Origin: Haloferax marinum
GTDB taxonomy: Archaea > Halobacteriota > Halobacteria > Halobacteriales > Haloferacaceae
Length of the DNA: 64,000 bases
Direction of reading: 5' to 3'
Assembly (NCBI RefSeq): GCF_009674625.1
Contig: NZ_WKJQ01000001.1
Location: 1,240,001 to 1,304,000 of the forward strand
In this document: positions 41,994 through 51,332 of the stretch, piece after piece
Position numbering within the stretch: the stretch's first letter is position 1
How the letters are laid out: each line of letters begins with the position of its first letter
The notes under the pieces: model-generated
Databases searched by the model: none
Seen by the model: only the letters and a program-made list of their open reading frames with translations
What the model was told of the DNA's origin: nothing
Translations under genes and position numbers: made by a program

Positions 41994-42151
41994 GTCTTAC
42001 AATCGGCGTTACATTTATATCCTATCGCTCTGTGGTGACTTACGCGTAAGACGGTTGTCTTACAGCCACCCAACGGCGGCCCGAAACTCGGCGCCGTACG
42101 TTGGTTTTGGTGCGTAAGACACTCGCACTTGTGTGCGGCGCGCCGTCTTAC
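41994..42151. promoter_or_regulatory. Five-copy GTCTTAC/GTAAGAC array before cdrS-ftsZ2
   Basis: GTCTTAC occurs at 41994-42000, 42057-42063 and 42145-42151; its reverse complement GTAAGAC at 42046-42052 and 42114-42120. A sixth near-copy (GACTTAC) at 42037-42043 makes the perfect palindrome CTTACGCGTAAG at 42039-42050. A TATA-like TTTATAT lies at 42014-42020, between the first and second copies. Inverted repeats of short arms are typical ribbon-helix-helix targets, so CdrS or CdrL may bind here. The site function is inference; the repeat count is read directly. Confidence 0.65.
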
Positions 42152-42166
42152 CGGGGGAATGAAAAT

Positions 42167-42352
42167 ATGGAGCGTGTGACACTACGAATTCCGAAGCAGC
42201 AAATCGAGGAGGTCGAGCGAATGGTCGAGACGGGGGAGTTCCCGAATCGGTCTGAAGCCATTCGATCCGCCGTTCGCGAGATGCTCAACGAACAGACTGC
42301 CGACAAACGCCAGCGCGAATCTACCAGCAAGCGCAGCTGGGCGAAGGTGTAA
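42167..42352 (+). CDS. cdrS: CdrS, ribbon-helix-helix cell division regulator
   Basis: A 61-aa ribbon-helix-helix protein ([20 protein letters not shown], then [15 protein letters not shown]). The ATG at 42167 is preferred to an upstream GTG at 42101, which would run through the repeat array. CdrS is known to regulate ftsZ2 and division in haloarchaea. Only 4 bp separate its stop from the ftsZ2 start, so they form an operon. Confidence 0.92.
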   Translation: MERVTLRIPKQQIEEVERMVETGEFPNRSEAIRSAVREMLNEQTADKRQRESTSKRSWAKV

Positions 42353-42356
42353 AACG

Positions 42357-43541
42357 ATGCAAGATATCGTTCGCGAGGCGATGGAGCGAGACGAGGCAGA
42401 GCGCAAGACCAAATTAGAGGACACTGACGACGACCAGTTCGGTGACCCTCGTATCGTCATCGTCGGCTGTGGTGGTGCAGGTAACAACACTATCAACCGA
42501 CTGTACAACATCGGCGTCGAAGGCGCTGACACGGTCGCGATCAACACCGACAAACAGCACCTGAAGATGATCGAAGCGGACACGAAGATCCTCGTCGGGA
42601 AGTCCCTGACGCAGGGTCTCGGTGCCGGTGGCGACCCCTCGATGGGTGAACGCGCCACCGAGATGGCACAGGGGACCGTCAAAGACGTCCTCGGTGACGC
42701 CGACCTCGTGTTCGTCACTGCGGGGATGGGCGGTGGCACCGGGACCGGTGCAGCACCCGTCGTCTCCAAGATCGCAAAAGAGCAAGGCGCAATCGTCGTC
42801 GGCATGGTCTCGACTCCGTTCAACGTCGAGCGTGCCCGCACGGTGAAGGCCGAGGAGGGACTCGAAAACCTCCGCAACGAGGCCGACTCTATCATCGTAC
42901 TCGACAACAACCGCCTCCTCGACTACGTCCCGAACCTGCCTATCGGTAAGGCGTTCTCGGTCATGGACCAGATTATCGCCGAAACCGTCAAAGGCATCTC
43001 GGAGACGATTACCCAGCCGTCGCTCATCAACCTCGACTACGCCGACATGTCTACCATCATGAACCAAGGCGGCGTCGCGGTGATGCTCGTCGGTGAGACC
43101 CAAGACAAGAACAAGACCCAAGAAGTGGTCAACGACGCGATGAACCACCCACTCTTGGACGTCGACTACCGTGGCGCGTCTGGTGGTCTCGTCCACATCA
43201 CGGGCGGCCCTGACCTCACACTCAAGGAGGCCGAGGGAATCGCGAGCAGCATCACCGAGCGACTCGAAGCAGCTGCGAACGTCATCTGGGGCGCTCGCAT
43301 CCAGGACGAGTACAAAGGGAAGGTCCGCGTCATGGCCATCATGACCGGCGTCCAATCGGCGCAGGTTCTCGGCCCGACGACGCAAAAGCAGGCCGACAAG
43401 TCTCGCCAGAGTATCGAAGGACGGCAACAACACACGGAGTTCGACAGTTCGCAGCGTGCCCAAACGGCACAGAACGGAACGTGGTCTGACGGTGGACGAA
43501 ACGAGACCGAGAAGAACCACGGTCTCGACGTCATCAAATAA
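42357..43541 (+). CDS. ftsZ2: Cell division GTPase FtsZ2
   Basis: A 394-aa tubulin-superfamily GTPase. Nucleotide motifs: [17 protein letters not shown], the tubulin signature [11 protein letters not shown] near residues 122-132, the T5 region TPFNVERA, and [15 protein letters not shown] with the T7 catalytic Asp. The C-terminal ~60 residues are disordered and hydrophilic, with KNHGLDVI at the end. FtsZ2 works with FtsZ1 in haloarchaeal mid-cell constriction. Position after cdrS, in operon, identifies it as FtsZ2. Confidence 0.95.
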   Translation: MQDIVREAMERDEAERKTKLEDTDDDQFGDPRIVIVGCGGAGNNTINRLYNIGVEGADTVAINTDKQHLKMIEADTKILVGKSLTQGLGAGGDPSMGERATEMAQGTVKDVLGDADLVFVTAGMGGGTGTGAAPVVSKIAKEQGAIVVGMVSTPFNVERARTVKAEEGLENLRNEADSIIVLDNNRLLDYVPNLPIGKAFSVMDQIIAETVKGISETITQPSLINLDYADMSTIMNQGGVAVMLVGETQDKNKTQEVVNDAMNHPLLDVDYRGASGGLVHITGGPDLTLKEAEGIASSITERLEAAANVIWGARIQDEYKGKVRVMAIMTGVQSAQVLGPTTQKQADKSRQSIEGRQQHTEFDSSQRAQTAQNGTWSDGGRNETEKNHGLDVIK

Positions 43542-43684
43542 CCGGCAGACTCGGTAGACTCGTTCGGACACACATCGCGTCCGTTCGACACGGTACTGTC
43601 GTGGGTTCGGCCCACTTTTCGACTATCGCTACTCGAAGACGAAGAGCGACGCCACCGGGCGGGAGACGGACTCTCTGGCGTCTC

Positions 43685-44650
43685 TTACACTGCCTCTATC
43701 GACTCGATGAGACGGCACTTTCGGCAGATGTCGCCCGCAGTCTTCGACCCACAGCGCGCACACTCGTTGAGGTCGACCTGCCCGTCGCCGCGGTACTCTT
43801 CTGCGACCAATCCGGCGAGTTCTTCGTATCCTGCCATGATCGAATGTCGGGTCCCAGGATGGTTCTCTTCGAGTTTCAGCAGTAGTTGCTGAATCTCGCC
43901 GCGGTAGGCCTCCGACGAGTGTGGACACTCGGTGATGTGTGCAGGGAGATTTTTCAGGTGTGCGTAGAGCGCGACTTCCTTTTCGGGAACGTCGCGGAGT
44001 GGTTTGGCTCTCGGGACGAAGTCACCGCCGTCTCGGCGCTGTTCGAAGTCACCGATACTGGCGTCGAAGTGTTTCGCTACCTGCCGAAGGTCGCCTTCGA
44101 AGAAGTTCATCAGTGCGGTCTGTGCCTCGTCGTCGAGGTTGTGGCCCGTCAGCAGTTTGTCCGCGCCGAGTTCGTCGGCGAAGCGTTCGAGCAGGTCACG
44201 TCTGAACACGCCGCAGTACGCACAGGCGGCCATGTTTTCGGGGTCTTTCTCGACGACGTCGTCCATCTGCACGCCGAATTCGTCTTCGTACGAGACGACT
44301 TCGTGGTGCATGTCGAGGTCTTCTGCGAGTTCGACGCAGGCGTCGACGGATTTGTCGCGGTAGCCTTCGATTCCTTCGTGGATGGTCAACGCGACGAGTT
44401 CGATACGCGGGTCGCGCCCGAACGTCTCGTCGAGGATGTGGGTGAGGACGACGCTGTCTTTCCCGCCAGAGAGCCCGATGACCCAGGTCTGTGGGTCCTC
44501 GGGTGTCGCGTCCCGCGGGAGCATGTTGTCTTCGCGGATACGGCGACGCACGCGTTTTTCGACCGAGGCACAGAAGTGGTCGTCACAGAGATGTGCCCCA
44601 GAGTAAGCCGCGTGCATCACCGCGTCCCGACTGCACTTGTCGCACTCCAT
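43685..44650 (-). CDS. ncsA: tRNA 2-thiolation protein NcsA (Ncs6/CTU1/TtuA family)
   Basis: A 321-aa PP-loop ATPase from ATG 44650. N-terminal zinc site MECDKC...HLCDDHFC, PP-loop SGGKDSVVLT near residue ~62, Fe-S/catalytic Cys ACAYCGVFRR, C-terminal zinc site CARCGSK...CRKC. NcsA makes 2-thiouridine at the tRNA wobble position with the ubiquitin-like SAMP proteins as sulfur carriers. A longer in-frame extension to 45070 runs into the divergent gene and is rejected. Confidence 0.92.
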   Translation of the reverse strand: MECDKCSRDAVMHAAYSGAHLCDDHFCASVEKRVRRRIREDNMLPRDATPEDPQTWVIGLSGGKDSVVLTHILDETFGRDPRIELVALTIHEGIEGYRDKSVDACVELAEDLDMHHEVVSYEDEFGVQMDDVVEKDPENMAACAYCGVFRRDLLERFADELGADKLLTGHNLDDEAQTALMNFFEGDLRQVAKHFDASIGDFEQRRDGGDFVPRAKPLRDVPEKEVALYAHLKNLPAHITECPHSSEAYRGEIQQLLLKLEENHPGTRHSIMAGYEELAGLVAEEYRGDGQVDLNECARCGSKTAGDICRKCRLIESIEAV

Positions 44651-44751
44651 TGCCGGACGCTTGCTTGGCAGGAGGGATACGGGTTTCGCCTCGCGACAGG
44701 CGTGAGTTCCTGTCGCAACCGGTTTTGCCGTTCGCTTCTCACAGACACCCA

Positions 44752-45399
44752 ATGGAACGAGACACCGCCCTCGACCGAGTCGAACGCGTGGTCGACGCCG
44801 TCGAATCCGAGACGCTCCCGGTTCCGGTCCGCGAGGTGTGGGTCTACGGCGACGTGGCCCTCGGACTCGACCCGCTGGACCGACTCGACGTGTACGTGAC
44901 GAAAGACATCCTTCTTCGGGGTGACCCCGACGCTGCCGCCGAGTTCGAAGAATCACACGGCGTGAAGGGAGTCGGCAAGAGCATCCGCGCCGAGTGGGCA
45001 CGCGAACACCCCGACTTGATTCGGGCGAACACGAACGGCTACGCCGCACCCGAGAAGTGTCTCGCCGCACACCTCCTGCCCGACGACGACGAACCGGCCC
45101 ACCTCGAAGTGTGTAACGCCTCGTTCGAAGACAACGTCACCCAGCGACTGAAGGGTGCGATGGCCCGCGAGGCGTACGAGCAGATTCTCGACCCGCGCGG
45201 CGTCTGTCTCTACGCCGATGGCCAGCGTTCACCGAGTGCGATGGAGAAACTCCGAAACGGCGAGTTCGCCTTCCCGACACTCACTGCCGCATTGGAGATG
45301 CTCGGGGTGGAGGGTGACGAGGCAGAGGCGGCAGTCGAGGCGATGCGGGCCCACCGCGCCGAACAGACAGGGACGACAGTTCGTGGCGACGTCGTCTGA
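44752..45399 (+). CDS. Uncharacterised conserved haloarchaeal protein
   Basis: A 215-aa acidic cytoplasmic protein, ATG 44752. N-terminal helix, then VREVWVYGDVALGLDPLDRLDVYVTKD, which has a nucleotidyltransferase-like GDVALG feel, and later ARGVCLYADGQ-like strand and helical C terminus. I do not know a characterised family. It is divergent from ncsA with a ~100-bp gap and convergent with a small membrane protein gene. Confidence 0.75.
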   Translation: MERDTALDRVERVVDAVESETLPVPVREVWVYGDVALGLDPLDRLDVYVTKDILLRGDPDAAAEFEESHGVKGVGKSIRAEWAREHPDLIRANTNGYAAPEKCLAAHLLPDDDEPAHLEVCNASFEDNVTQRLKGAMAREAYEQILDPRGVCLYADGQRSPSAMEKLRNGEFAFPTLTAALEMLGVEGDEAEAAVEAMRAHRAEQTGTTVRGDVV

Positions 45400-45401
45400 A
45401 G

Positions 45402-45584
45402 TCATTCTCTCCGGCGTGACGACTGGTTGTATCGGGCACCTTCCTCTCTGGCTCGGCGTTCCGCTTCTTTTCGGTCCATCGTTGGGAGGTTCTCGGTCTC
45501 CTGTTGCATCGCCCAGTAGAGGACGACCGGGACGCCAACCGCGAGGGCGAAAAAGAGCACGAAGACGAATCCGTCGGCGGCCAT
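45402..45584 (-). CDS. 60-aa small membrane protein
   Basis: One N-terminal transmembrane helix (FVFVLFFALAVGVPVVLYWA) then a basic/acidic tail (MDRKEAERRAREEGARYNQS). Stop is 2 bp from the convergent upstream gene. Found as a plausible small coding gene by clean start, helix and charged tail; function unknown. Confidence 0.65.
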   Translation of the reverse strand: MAADGFVFVLFFALAVGVPVVLYWAMQQETENLPTMDRKEAERRAREEGARYNQSSRRRE

Positions 45585-45658
45585 ACACGTTCGTCGAACG
45601 GGACCGTCGTAGCTGTTTGGGCATCAGATTTATGCCATCTTCGAGAGCAACTGTCGGT

Positions 45659-45874
45659 ATGAGCCCTCCAGCAGACGATGACCGAGAAGGCTGTCCGAAA
45701 TGCGGCCACGCCGAAGCCGAGACAGACACGATTGCGACTTCGGGGAGCGGGTTGACGAAGATGTTCGACATCCAGAACCGCCAGTTTACCGTCGTCTCGT
45801 GTACGAACTGTGGCTTCTCGGAACTCTATCGCGGCCGCTCCAGCGGTAACATGATAGACCTCTTTTTGGGCTAG
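45659..45874 (+). CDS. Zinc-ribbon nucleic-acid-binding protein
   Basis: A 71-aa protein with two zinc knuckles, CPKCGHAE and CTNCGFSELY, around a short beta hairpin (QFTVVSCTNCG). It matches the small archaeal zinc-ribbon family predicted to bind nucleic acids. ATG 45659 selected because it precedes the first knuckle by ~12 residues. Terminates just before a convergent methyltransferase gene. Confidence 0.8.
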   Translation: MSPPADDDREGCPKCGHAEAETDTIATSGSGLTKMFDIQNRQFTVVSCTNCGFSELYRGRSSGNMIDLFLG

Positions 45875-45916
45875 CGACGGCCCCACCCCCAGTCCGAGTG
45901 AGATTCGTCCGACGTG

Positions 45917-46714
45917 TCAGACCCGACCGGTCGTCACGTCGAACGGGACGACTTCGGCCCGGCGGTACTCCCCGTCTCGAATCTGTTCGACCACCTCGCG
46001 ACCCATCTGCCGCCATTCACGCCGAATCGACTCGTAAGACACGTCGTCGAGTCCGCGTCGGAGGTCTGCTTCGTGGCGGTCGAGACCCTCACCGGTCGCT
46101 TTCTGTGCCGCACTCTGGATATCGCCTTCGTCGTACGGTGGTTCGGTCAGTTTTCGGTGGTGGTAGCGTCGAGTTCCGACGACTGAGAGGCCAGCCTCGT
46201 CGAACAGTTCCCGAACGCGGTCACCCAGTGCGACGTCGGTCTGGACGCCCGCGAGGAACGCCTCTCTAACAGAGCGTTCCAGTGGTACTTCCGCAGCAAC
46301 GGTCGAATCGACGCCGACGGCGGCGTTGTCGGGTTCGACCGTCGCCACGAGGTCCGACGAGACACGCACGAACTCCCGTAACGCGGCCACTGGGTCCGGG
46401 AGGTTCACGAGCAACGCCTGGCAGACCACGAGGTCGAAACTGTCGTCGGCAAATGGGAGGCGTGTGGCATCGCCGGTGACTACCTCGATTCCGGGGCGGT
46501 CGGCAGCGACCGAGAGGAGCGAGTCGTCGGCATCGACGCCGACGACCTGCGCGTCGGATTCCTCGGCGAGGACGCGCGTGAACTCACCCGTGCCACAGCC
46601 CACGTCGAGGATACGCGTTCGACTACCAAGATTCAGGTCGTCGAGGGCGCCCCGCGAGTCGTCCCACATCCCCTGTCGCGTCCGCTGGAGATACGATTCC
46701 GAGAAACGTCGCAC
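45917..46714 (-). CDS. Class I SAM-dependent methyltransferase
   Basis: A 265-aa Rossmann methyltransferase: motif I ILDVGCGTGEFTRVLAE, acidic end of strand 2 GVDADDSL, motif for post-I region TGDATRLPFADDSFDLVVCQ. The N terminus (MRRFSESYLQRTRQGMW) and C-terminal helices are typical of UbiE-like enzymes of unknown substrate. Substrate unassigned. Upstream lies an 11-bp tandem repeat. Confidence 0.87.
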   Translation of the reverse strand: MRRFSESYLQRTRQGMWDDSRGALDDLNLGSRTRILDVGCGTGEFTRVLAEESDAQVVGVDADDSLLSVAADRPGIEVVTGDATRLPFADDSFDLVVCQALLVNLPDPVAALREFVRVSSDLVATVEPDNAAVGVDSTVAAEVPLERSVREAFLAGVQTDVALGDRVRELFDEAGLSVVGTRRYHHRKLTEPPYDEGDIQSAAQKATGEGLDRHEADLRRGLDDVSYESIRREWRQMGREVVEQIRDGEYRRAEVVPFDVTTGRV

Positions 46715-46744
46715 ACTCGAAGTCGGGTTCCGCGAGACAAAAAG

Positions 46745-46788
46745 TCAGTCGGAAGTCAGTCGGAAGTCAGTCGGAAGTCAGTCAGAGC
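46745..46788. repeat. 11-bp tandem repeat, about four copies
   Basis: GTCAGTCGGAA repeats at 46745, 46756 and 46767, with a degenerate fourth at 46778; related GTCGGTCGG words follow to ~46835. It fills most of the 142-bp gap between the methyltransferase start and the endonuclease IV end. Too short and unspaced for a CRISPR. Confidence 0.85.
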
Positions 46789-46856
46789 ACAGTCCGAAGT
46801 CGGTCCGAAAACAGACGGAAGTCGGTCGGGGTAGTGAGTCGAATTCAGTCCGCAGT

Positions 46857-47738
46857 TCAGTTCGCGTCGGCGCGGTACTGACGGACGCGTTCGATGTTCC
46901 ACGCGTAGCTCTTGCCGTCTTCCGTCGGTGTCTCCAAGACGAGTGGGACGTCGTTGTCGACGATTGCGGGGTGGTTGACGAACGCGCGCATGCCGTCTTC
47001 GCCGATGAGACCCTCACCGATGTGGGCGTGTTCGTCTTTGTTCGTCCCGCAGGCGTGTTTCGAGTCGTTCAGGTGGACGCACTTGAGGTGTTCCAGACCG
47101 ACTTCTTCGTCGAGTTGTTCGAACGTCTCTGCGACGCCTTCGGGTGTCGAGAGGTCGTAGCCTGCGGCGAACGCGTGGGCGGTGTCGAGACAGATGTCGA
47201 GGTCCTGTGCAGAGTGTTCGAGGACGTATCCCAGGTGGGCGAAGTCGTCACCCATCTTCGTTCCTGACCCGGCGTCGGATTCGAGGAGGATGGTGACGCC
47301 GTCCGGCACGTCGATGTCGTCGAGGACGGAGACGGCGTTGTCGAGACCCTGTTGTTCGCCCGCACCGGTGTGTGCTCCGAGGTGGACGTTCACGTACGGG
47401 ATTCCGAGTTTGTCGGCCATATCGACTTCCGTCTGCATCGAGGCGAGTGACTTCGAGCGAAGGCCGTCTTTCGGCGTACAGAGGTTGACGAGATACGAGG
47501 TGTGGATGACCCACGGTCCGTCGAGTTTGCCGGCAGTTTCCTCGCGGAACAGTTCGGCCTCTTCGTCGGAGATATCGGGGTCTCGCCACACTTGCGGTGA
47601 GGTGGTGAATATCTGTCCACAGTTGCCGCCGACGGCGACTTGTCGGAAGACAGCGTTCGCGACGTTGCCGTGCGGTGGCGTCTCCTCGTCAGAGGCGGTC
47701 TTCGAACTAGACATCGAGACGTGTGCGCCCACTTGCAT
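46857..47738 (-). CDS. nfo: Deoxyribonuclease IV (AP endonuclease)
   Basis: A 293-aa TIM-barrel Nfo-family enzyme from ATG 47738 ([13 protein letters not shown]). Metal and active-site segments: [10 protein letters not shown] (His), [13 protein letters not shown] (Glu), [14 protein letters not shown] (Asp/His), [23 protein letters not shown] and [14 protein letters not shown]. It cuts DNA at abasic sites in base excision repair. A longer upstream frame is Arg-rich shadow sequence and was excluded. Confidence 0.92.
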   Translation of the reverse strand: MQVGAHVSMSSSKTASDEETPPHGNVANAVFRQVAVGGNCGQIFTTSPQVWRDPDISDEEAELFREETAGKLDGPWVIHTSYLVNLCTPKDGLRSKSLASMQTEVDMADKLGIPYVNVHLGAHTGAGEQQGLDNAVSVLDDIDVPDGVTILLESDAGSGTKMGDDFAHLGYVLEHSAQDLDICLDTAHAFAAGYDLSTPEGVAETFEQLDEEVGLEHLKCVHLNDSKHACGTNKDEHAHIGEGLIGEDGMRAFVNHPAIVDNDVPLVLETPTEDGKSYAWNIERVRQYRADAN

Positions 47739-47830
47739 GCGAAACCCCACGGCGTACCCGAACAAAGGGACTTCGGAGTCGGCTAATGGTGAGGCGGAAC
47801 GAATATCAGGAATAGTTACCATTTGTATGT

Positions 47831-48355
47831 ATGACTGGACTCGCCGTCGGCGAGACTGCCGACGACGTCGAGCTGCCGCTCGTCGGACCATCGGGTGACG
47901 TGACAGACCGGTATCTCTCGGAACTCGTCGCAGACAAACCTGTTCTGCTGTGTTTCTACACCGCCGATTTCAGCCCCGACTGTACCGACGAGTGGTGTGC
48001 ATTCCGTGATTTCGACTGGTTCGCCGCGGGGCAGCACGTGACCGTCGTCGGGGCGAGCAAATCGAGCGTCGGAATGCACCGCCGATTCATCGACCGGCAC
48101 GACCTGACGTTTCCGCTGTACGCCGATACCGACCTCGAACTCGCGTCGAAGTTCGACGTGGTCTACCGGACGTTCGGTGTCTCGAAGCGTGCCCACAGGT
48201 CGTGTTTCCTCCTCGACGAAGACCTGACTGTCCGCTATCGCTGGATTGGTGACCACTGGTTAGACCCGACGCGGGACGTTCCACCACTCACGGAAGTTCA
48301 CGAAGGAATCTCTGAAGCCTTACAACTCGAACCCGCAGAGAGTTTCGGGTTCTGA
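47831..48355 (+). CDS. Peroxiredoxin-like redoxin
   Basis: A 174-aa thioredoxin-fold protein with [19 protein letters not shown], where the first Cys aligns with the peroxidatic Cys of BCP/PrxQ proteins and the second is in CxxxxC spacing, then [21 protein letters not shown]. Predicted to reduce peroxides with thioredoxin. A second redoxin occurs at 38349. Confidence 0.85.
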   Translation: MTGLAVGETADDVELPLVGPSGDVTDRYLSELVADKPVLLCFYTADFSPDCTDEWCAFRDFDWFAAGQHVTVVGASKSSVGMHRRFIDRHDLTFPLYADTDLELASKFDVVYRTFGVSKRAHRSCFLLDEDLTVRYRWIGDHWLDPTRDVPPLTEVHEGISEALQLEPAESFGF

Positions 48356-48398
48356 CACCAGGTTCTGAGACCACTCCCGCGAACCGATTCCGAGACAA

Positions 48399-49220
48399 CT
48401 ACCGCGAACCAGGCCTTCTGCGGACCCAGTCGTCGGTTGCGTACTTTTCTTCGACCTTGGTTCGTGCTGCGTCGAGTTCGTCGTCGGTCCACGAGCCGTC
48501 TTCGGCGTCGACGAAGTCGGCCAGCGAGTCGGTCACTGCCTCGACGAACGTCTCTCGGGAGACGTCTGCGAGTTCGTCGATGCCGACGACGCGTTCTCGG
48601 AACTCTTCGGGCGTCACGTCGTGGCCGTCGAACACGCCGAGATGCGTCTCGGCGTCGACCGAGTAGGTGAGAGAGCCATGTTGGACGACGGCGTCGCGGC
48701 GGCGGTACTGAGCGTTGCCGGCGACTTTCCGGCCTTCGGCGACCATGTCGTGTGCGGGGTGGAGCGCCCGGAGGTAACACGCCGGATGCCAGATGACCGG
48801 GACGTCTTCGTCGACGAAGTCCACGTCGACGCCCACGGACCGAATCGCGTCTAAAATCGGTTCGCACAGGAGGTGATAGCAGTCGATGAGGTCACCCGGT
48901 AACTCCGATTTCGGCGCGACGATGGAGTACGCGACGTCGCCGTGCCTGTCGTGGTAGATGCCGCCGCCGCCGGTCGGCCGGCGTGTCACGTCGATTCCTT
49001 CGCGTTCGCAAAACTCCCAATCGACCGTCTCGGGGTCTTCACCGTAGCCGAGAGAGAGACAACTGGGTTCCCACGAGTAGACCCGAACCGTTCGCGGACC
49101 ACCCGCCGCGGCAGTCTCTCCCGCGACTTCGTCGAGGGCCATCTGCATCGGACCGGGGCGGATATCCTCACGAATCAACCGCCACTCTCGGTCGGCGAGT
49201 GCGCCCTGCGAGTCGTTCAT
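48399..49220 (-). CDS. Lipoate-protein ligase A family protein
   Basis: A 273-aa biotin/lipoate ligase-fold protein: RVYSWEPSCLSLGYGED, RRPTGGGGIYHDRHGDVAYS with the GGG loop, and KVAGNAQYRRRDAVVQHGS with the catalytic Lys. C-terminal small helical part (EEKYATDDW). The family attaches lipoate or transfers octanoate to the 2-oxoacid dehydrogenase and glycine cleavage proteins. Ligase versus octanoyltransferase cannot be distinguished here. Confidence 0.88.
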   Translation of the reverse strand: MNDSQGALADREWRLIREDIRPGPMQMALDEVAGETAAAGGPRTVRVYSWEPSCLSLGYGEDPETVDWEFCEREGIDVTRRPTGGGGIYHDRHGDVAYSIVAPKSELPGDLIDCYHLLCEPILDAIRSVGVDVDFVDEDVPVIWHPACYLRALHPAHDMVAEGRKVAGNAQYRRRDAVVQHGSLTYSVDAETHLGVFDGHDVTPEEFRERVVGIDELADVSRETFVEAVTDSLADFVDAEDGSWTDDELDAARTKVEEKYATDDWVRRRPGSR

Positions 49221-49344
49221 AGTCGAGGGTTCGGCAACGCGCGAGAAAGCGATTTCGGCGCAGACCCGCAGACGCAGGTCCCCACGGACTCACGACGATG
49301 GAACGAACGATTCGTTTACACCCCCCGGAACAGATGGCTAGCGT

Positions 49345-49992
49345 ATGCACTTTCACCGCGTCGCTATCGCCGCGGCCGACCCAATCTCGCTGTGTGAGTT
49401 CTACACCGAGACGCTCGGGTTCGGCGCCGTTTCGGGGTCACAACGCTCGGTCACCGCTGGGGAGACCACGCTCTGGTTCGAACTCGGAGACACCGACGCC
49501 GACCACCTCGCTTTTACCGTCGATGCCGACGTGGAGTCGGTTATCGCGTGGGTAGACGAACAGGTCGGTGTTCTCGAGACCGACGAAGGACCGAGTATCA
49601 GATTCGACTTTCTCGACTGCGACTCCGTCTACTTCGAAGACCCGGAGGGGAACATCATCGAGTACATCTGTTACGACGGCCAGTCCTCGGGGACCTTCGA
49701 CCCGGAGACCGATATCGTAGGCGTGACAGAAGTCGGAATGGCCGTCCCCGACGTGCAATCGTTCGTCGCGGAGTTGACAGACGCCCTCGACGTGGAGATT
49801 CTAAGTGAGTTTGGCGGCGGAACCGTCGCGTTCATCGGTGACAAGACGGGGAGGTTCGTCGTCGCCCCCACCGGTCGGCCGTGGTTCCCGACCGACAGAA
49901 ACGCCGCGCTCGACCCAGTTTCCGTGCAGTGTGACGCAGAAGGGACGTTCGACCCCGAGGGACTGCCGTATCGGGTGAACGTCCAACAGTAA
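49345..49992 (+). CDS. VOC (glyoxalase-like) superfamily protein
   Basis: A 215-aa protein of two paired beta-alpha-beta-beta-beta modules. First module: MHFHRVAIAAADPISLCEFY (His start) to FEDPEGNIIEYI (Glu end), the usual metal-binding His/Glu pattern. Second: GVTEVGMAVPDVQSFVAELT to GRFVVAPTGRPWFPT, less conserved in metal ligands. Substrate unknown. Divergent from lipoate ligase gene. Confidence 0.85.
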   Translation: MHFHRVAIAAADPISLCEFYTETLGFGAVSGSQRSVTAGETTLWFELGDTDADHLAFTVDADVESVIAWVDEQVGVLETDEGPSIRFDFLDCDSVYFEDPEGNIIEYICYDGQSSGTFDPETDIVGVTEVGMAVPDVQSFVAELTDALDVEILSEFGGGTVAFIGDKTGRFVVAPTGRPWFPTDRNAALDPVSVQCDAEGTFDPEGLPYRVNVQQ

Positions 49993-50165
49993 CGCGACGA
50001 GACTGTCCTTTCGAGCGGCGAGAGAAGCGGAGCGGCATCTTCTCGGGTCAGAGGTCACTGCCAATCTGCACGCCGTTGGCCGATTTCGTATCGTCGCATG
50101 AGATTTATCGAACGTCGGTTCGCCGACTCGCGGCCCTTTTACGCCTCGCCCGCGGACACAGGGGC

Positions 50166-51077
50166 ATGGTACGGAACGTCGCCGGCGTGATGGCCGAACT
50201 CGAGTCTGAGGATTTCTATCTCCTCTCGGGCGTCGAGCAGGGCATGCGCTTTAGCGAGTGGGTCAATCGTGAGAAGCTCCCGAAGAACTCGGGGATGACC
50301 GCCGAAGAGGTCGACTATCGCATCGACCGCTGTATGACCCGCGACCTCGTCGAGCGCAAGACCATCCAGTACGAGGGGTACAAACTCACGGTCGGAGGGT
50401 ACGACGCACTCGCCTTGCGGACCTTCGCCCAGCGAGACACCATCCAGGGATTCGGCGCGCCACTCGGCGTCGGCAAAGAGAGCGACGTGTTCGAGGTGCA
50501 GTCGTTCAAACCGCTCGCGCTGAAGTTCCACCGCGAAGGCTACACGAACTTCCGCGAAGTCCGCCGCGAACGGGATTACACATCCGACAACCACCACGTC
50601 TCGTGGCTCTACACTGCTCGCAAAGCGGCCGAACGCGAGTACGAAGCGCTGGAGACGTTGTTCCCGAAGGTGTCTGTCCCGCGTCCGGTCGACCACAACC
50701 GCCACGCAATCGTGATGTCGAAACTCGACGGCGTCGAACTCGGGAAGGCACGGTTGGACTCCGAACAGGTCGTCGGGGTGCTCGACTTGGTGCTCGACGA
50801 GATGGCCTCGGCGTACGAAGCAGGGTTCGTCCACGCGGACATGTCCGAGTACAACGTTGCCGTCAGCGAGAAGGGAATCACCATCTTCGACTGGCCACAG
50901 GCCGTCCCGACCGACCACGAGAATTCCCGCGAACTCCTCACGCGCGACGTGAAGAACATCGTGAGCTACTTCCGGCGGAAGTATCCCGCCGAGATGCCCG
51001 ACGACGTCGACGTCGACGACCTCTCCGACGCGATCGCTCGAAACGAGTTCGAGAGCGTCCGGAACTTCAGCGCCTAA
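50166..51077 (+). CDS. rio2: RIO2 family atypical serine kinase
   Basis: A 303-aa protein from ATG 50166 (MVRNVAGVMAELESEDFYLL). An N-terminal winged helix (~1-90) precedes the RIO kinase: GVGKESDVFEVQ (P-loop), LKFHREG (Lys), HADMSEYNVAV (catalytic loop) and IFDWPQAV (metal-binding Asp). RIO2 works in small ribosomal subunit maturation. In-frame ATG 50076 is upstream of the conserved start and was rejected. Confidence 0.93.
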   Translation: MVRNVAGVMAELESEDFYLLSGVEQGMRFSEWVNREKLPKNSGMTAEEVDYRIDRCMTRDLVERKTIQYEGYKLTVGGYDALALRTFAQRDTIQGFGAPLGVGKESDVFEVQSFKPLALKFHREGYTNFREVRRERDYTSDNHHVSWLYTARKAAEREYEALETLFPKVSVPRPVDHNRHAIVMSKLDGVELGKARLDSEQVVGVLDLVLDEMASAYEAGFVHADMSEYNVAVSEKGITIFDWPQAVPTDHENSRELLTRDVKNIVSYFRRKYPAEMPDDVDVDDLSDAIARNEFESVRNFSA

Positions 51078-51332
51078 GCCCCGTTTCGGACCACGTTCTG
51101 TGTCTCCCTTCGGTACCGAGTGCTCGGTGGCACGCCATGCGATAAATCGAGTATCGCGATAGAGAATCAGCAATCGTCACGTCTGAACGAGTGACTGGTC
51201 AGAAACCGACTCCGAACAACTGTATACACGGCAAGTGGAAACCCCTTTCTCTGAACAGGTTTAAAAAGAGATTGTCGGGTAAAGCCAACATTTTCAAAAT
51301 ATCTCCATAGATAATTTGACCCCCGCCATTAT

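Noticed and set aside
42101..42166. Longer cdrS beginning at GTG 42101
   Set aside because: It would translate part of the GTCTTAC array; the ATG at 42167 begins the ribbon-helix-helix strand as expected.
44651..45070. Upstream extension of ncsA
   Set aside because: It overlaps the divergent gene at 44752, is Arg-rich, and lies before the conserved zinc-site N terminus.
46745..46835. Short repeats resembling a CRISPR array
   Set aside because: The unit is 11 bp and copies abut with no spacers; no cas genes are in the window.
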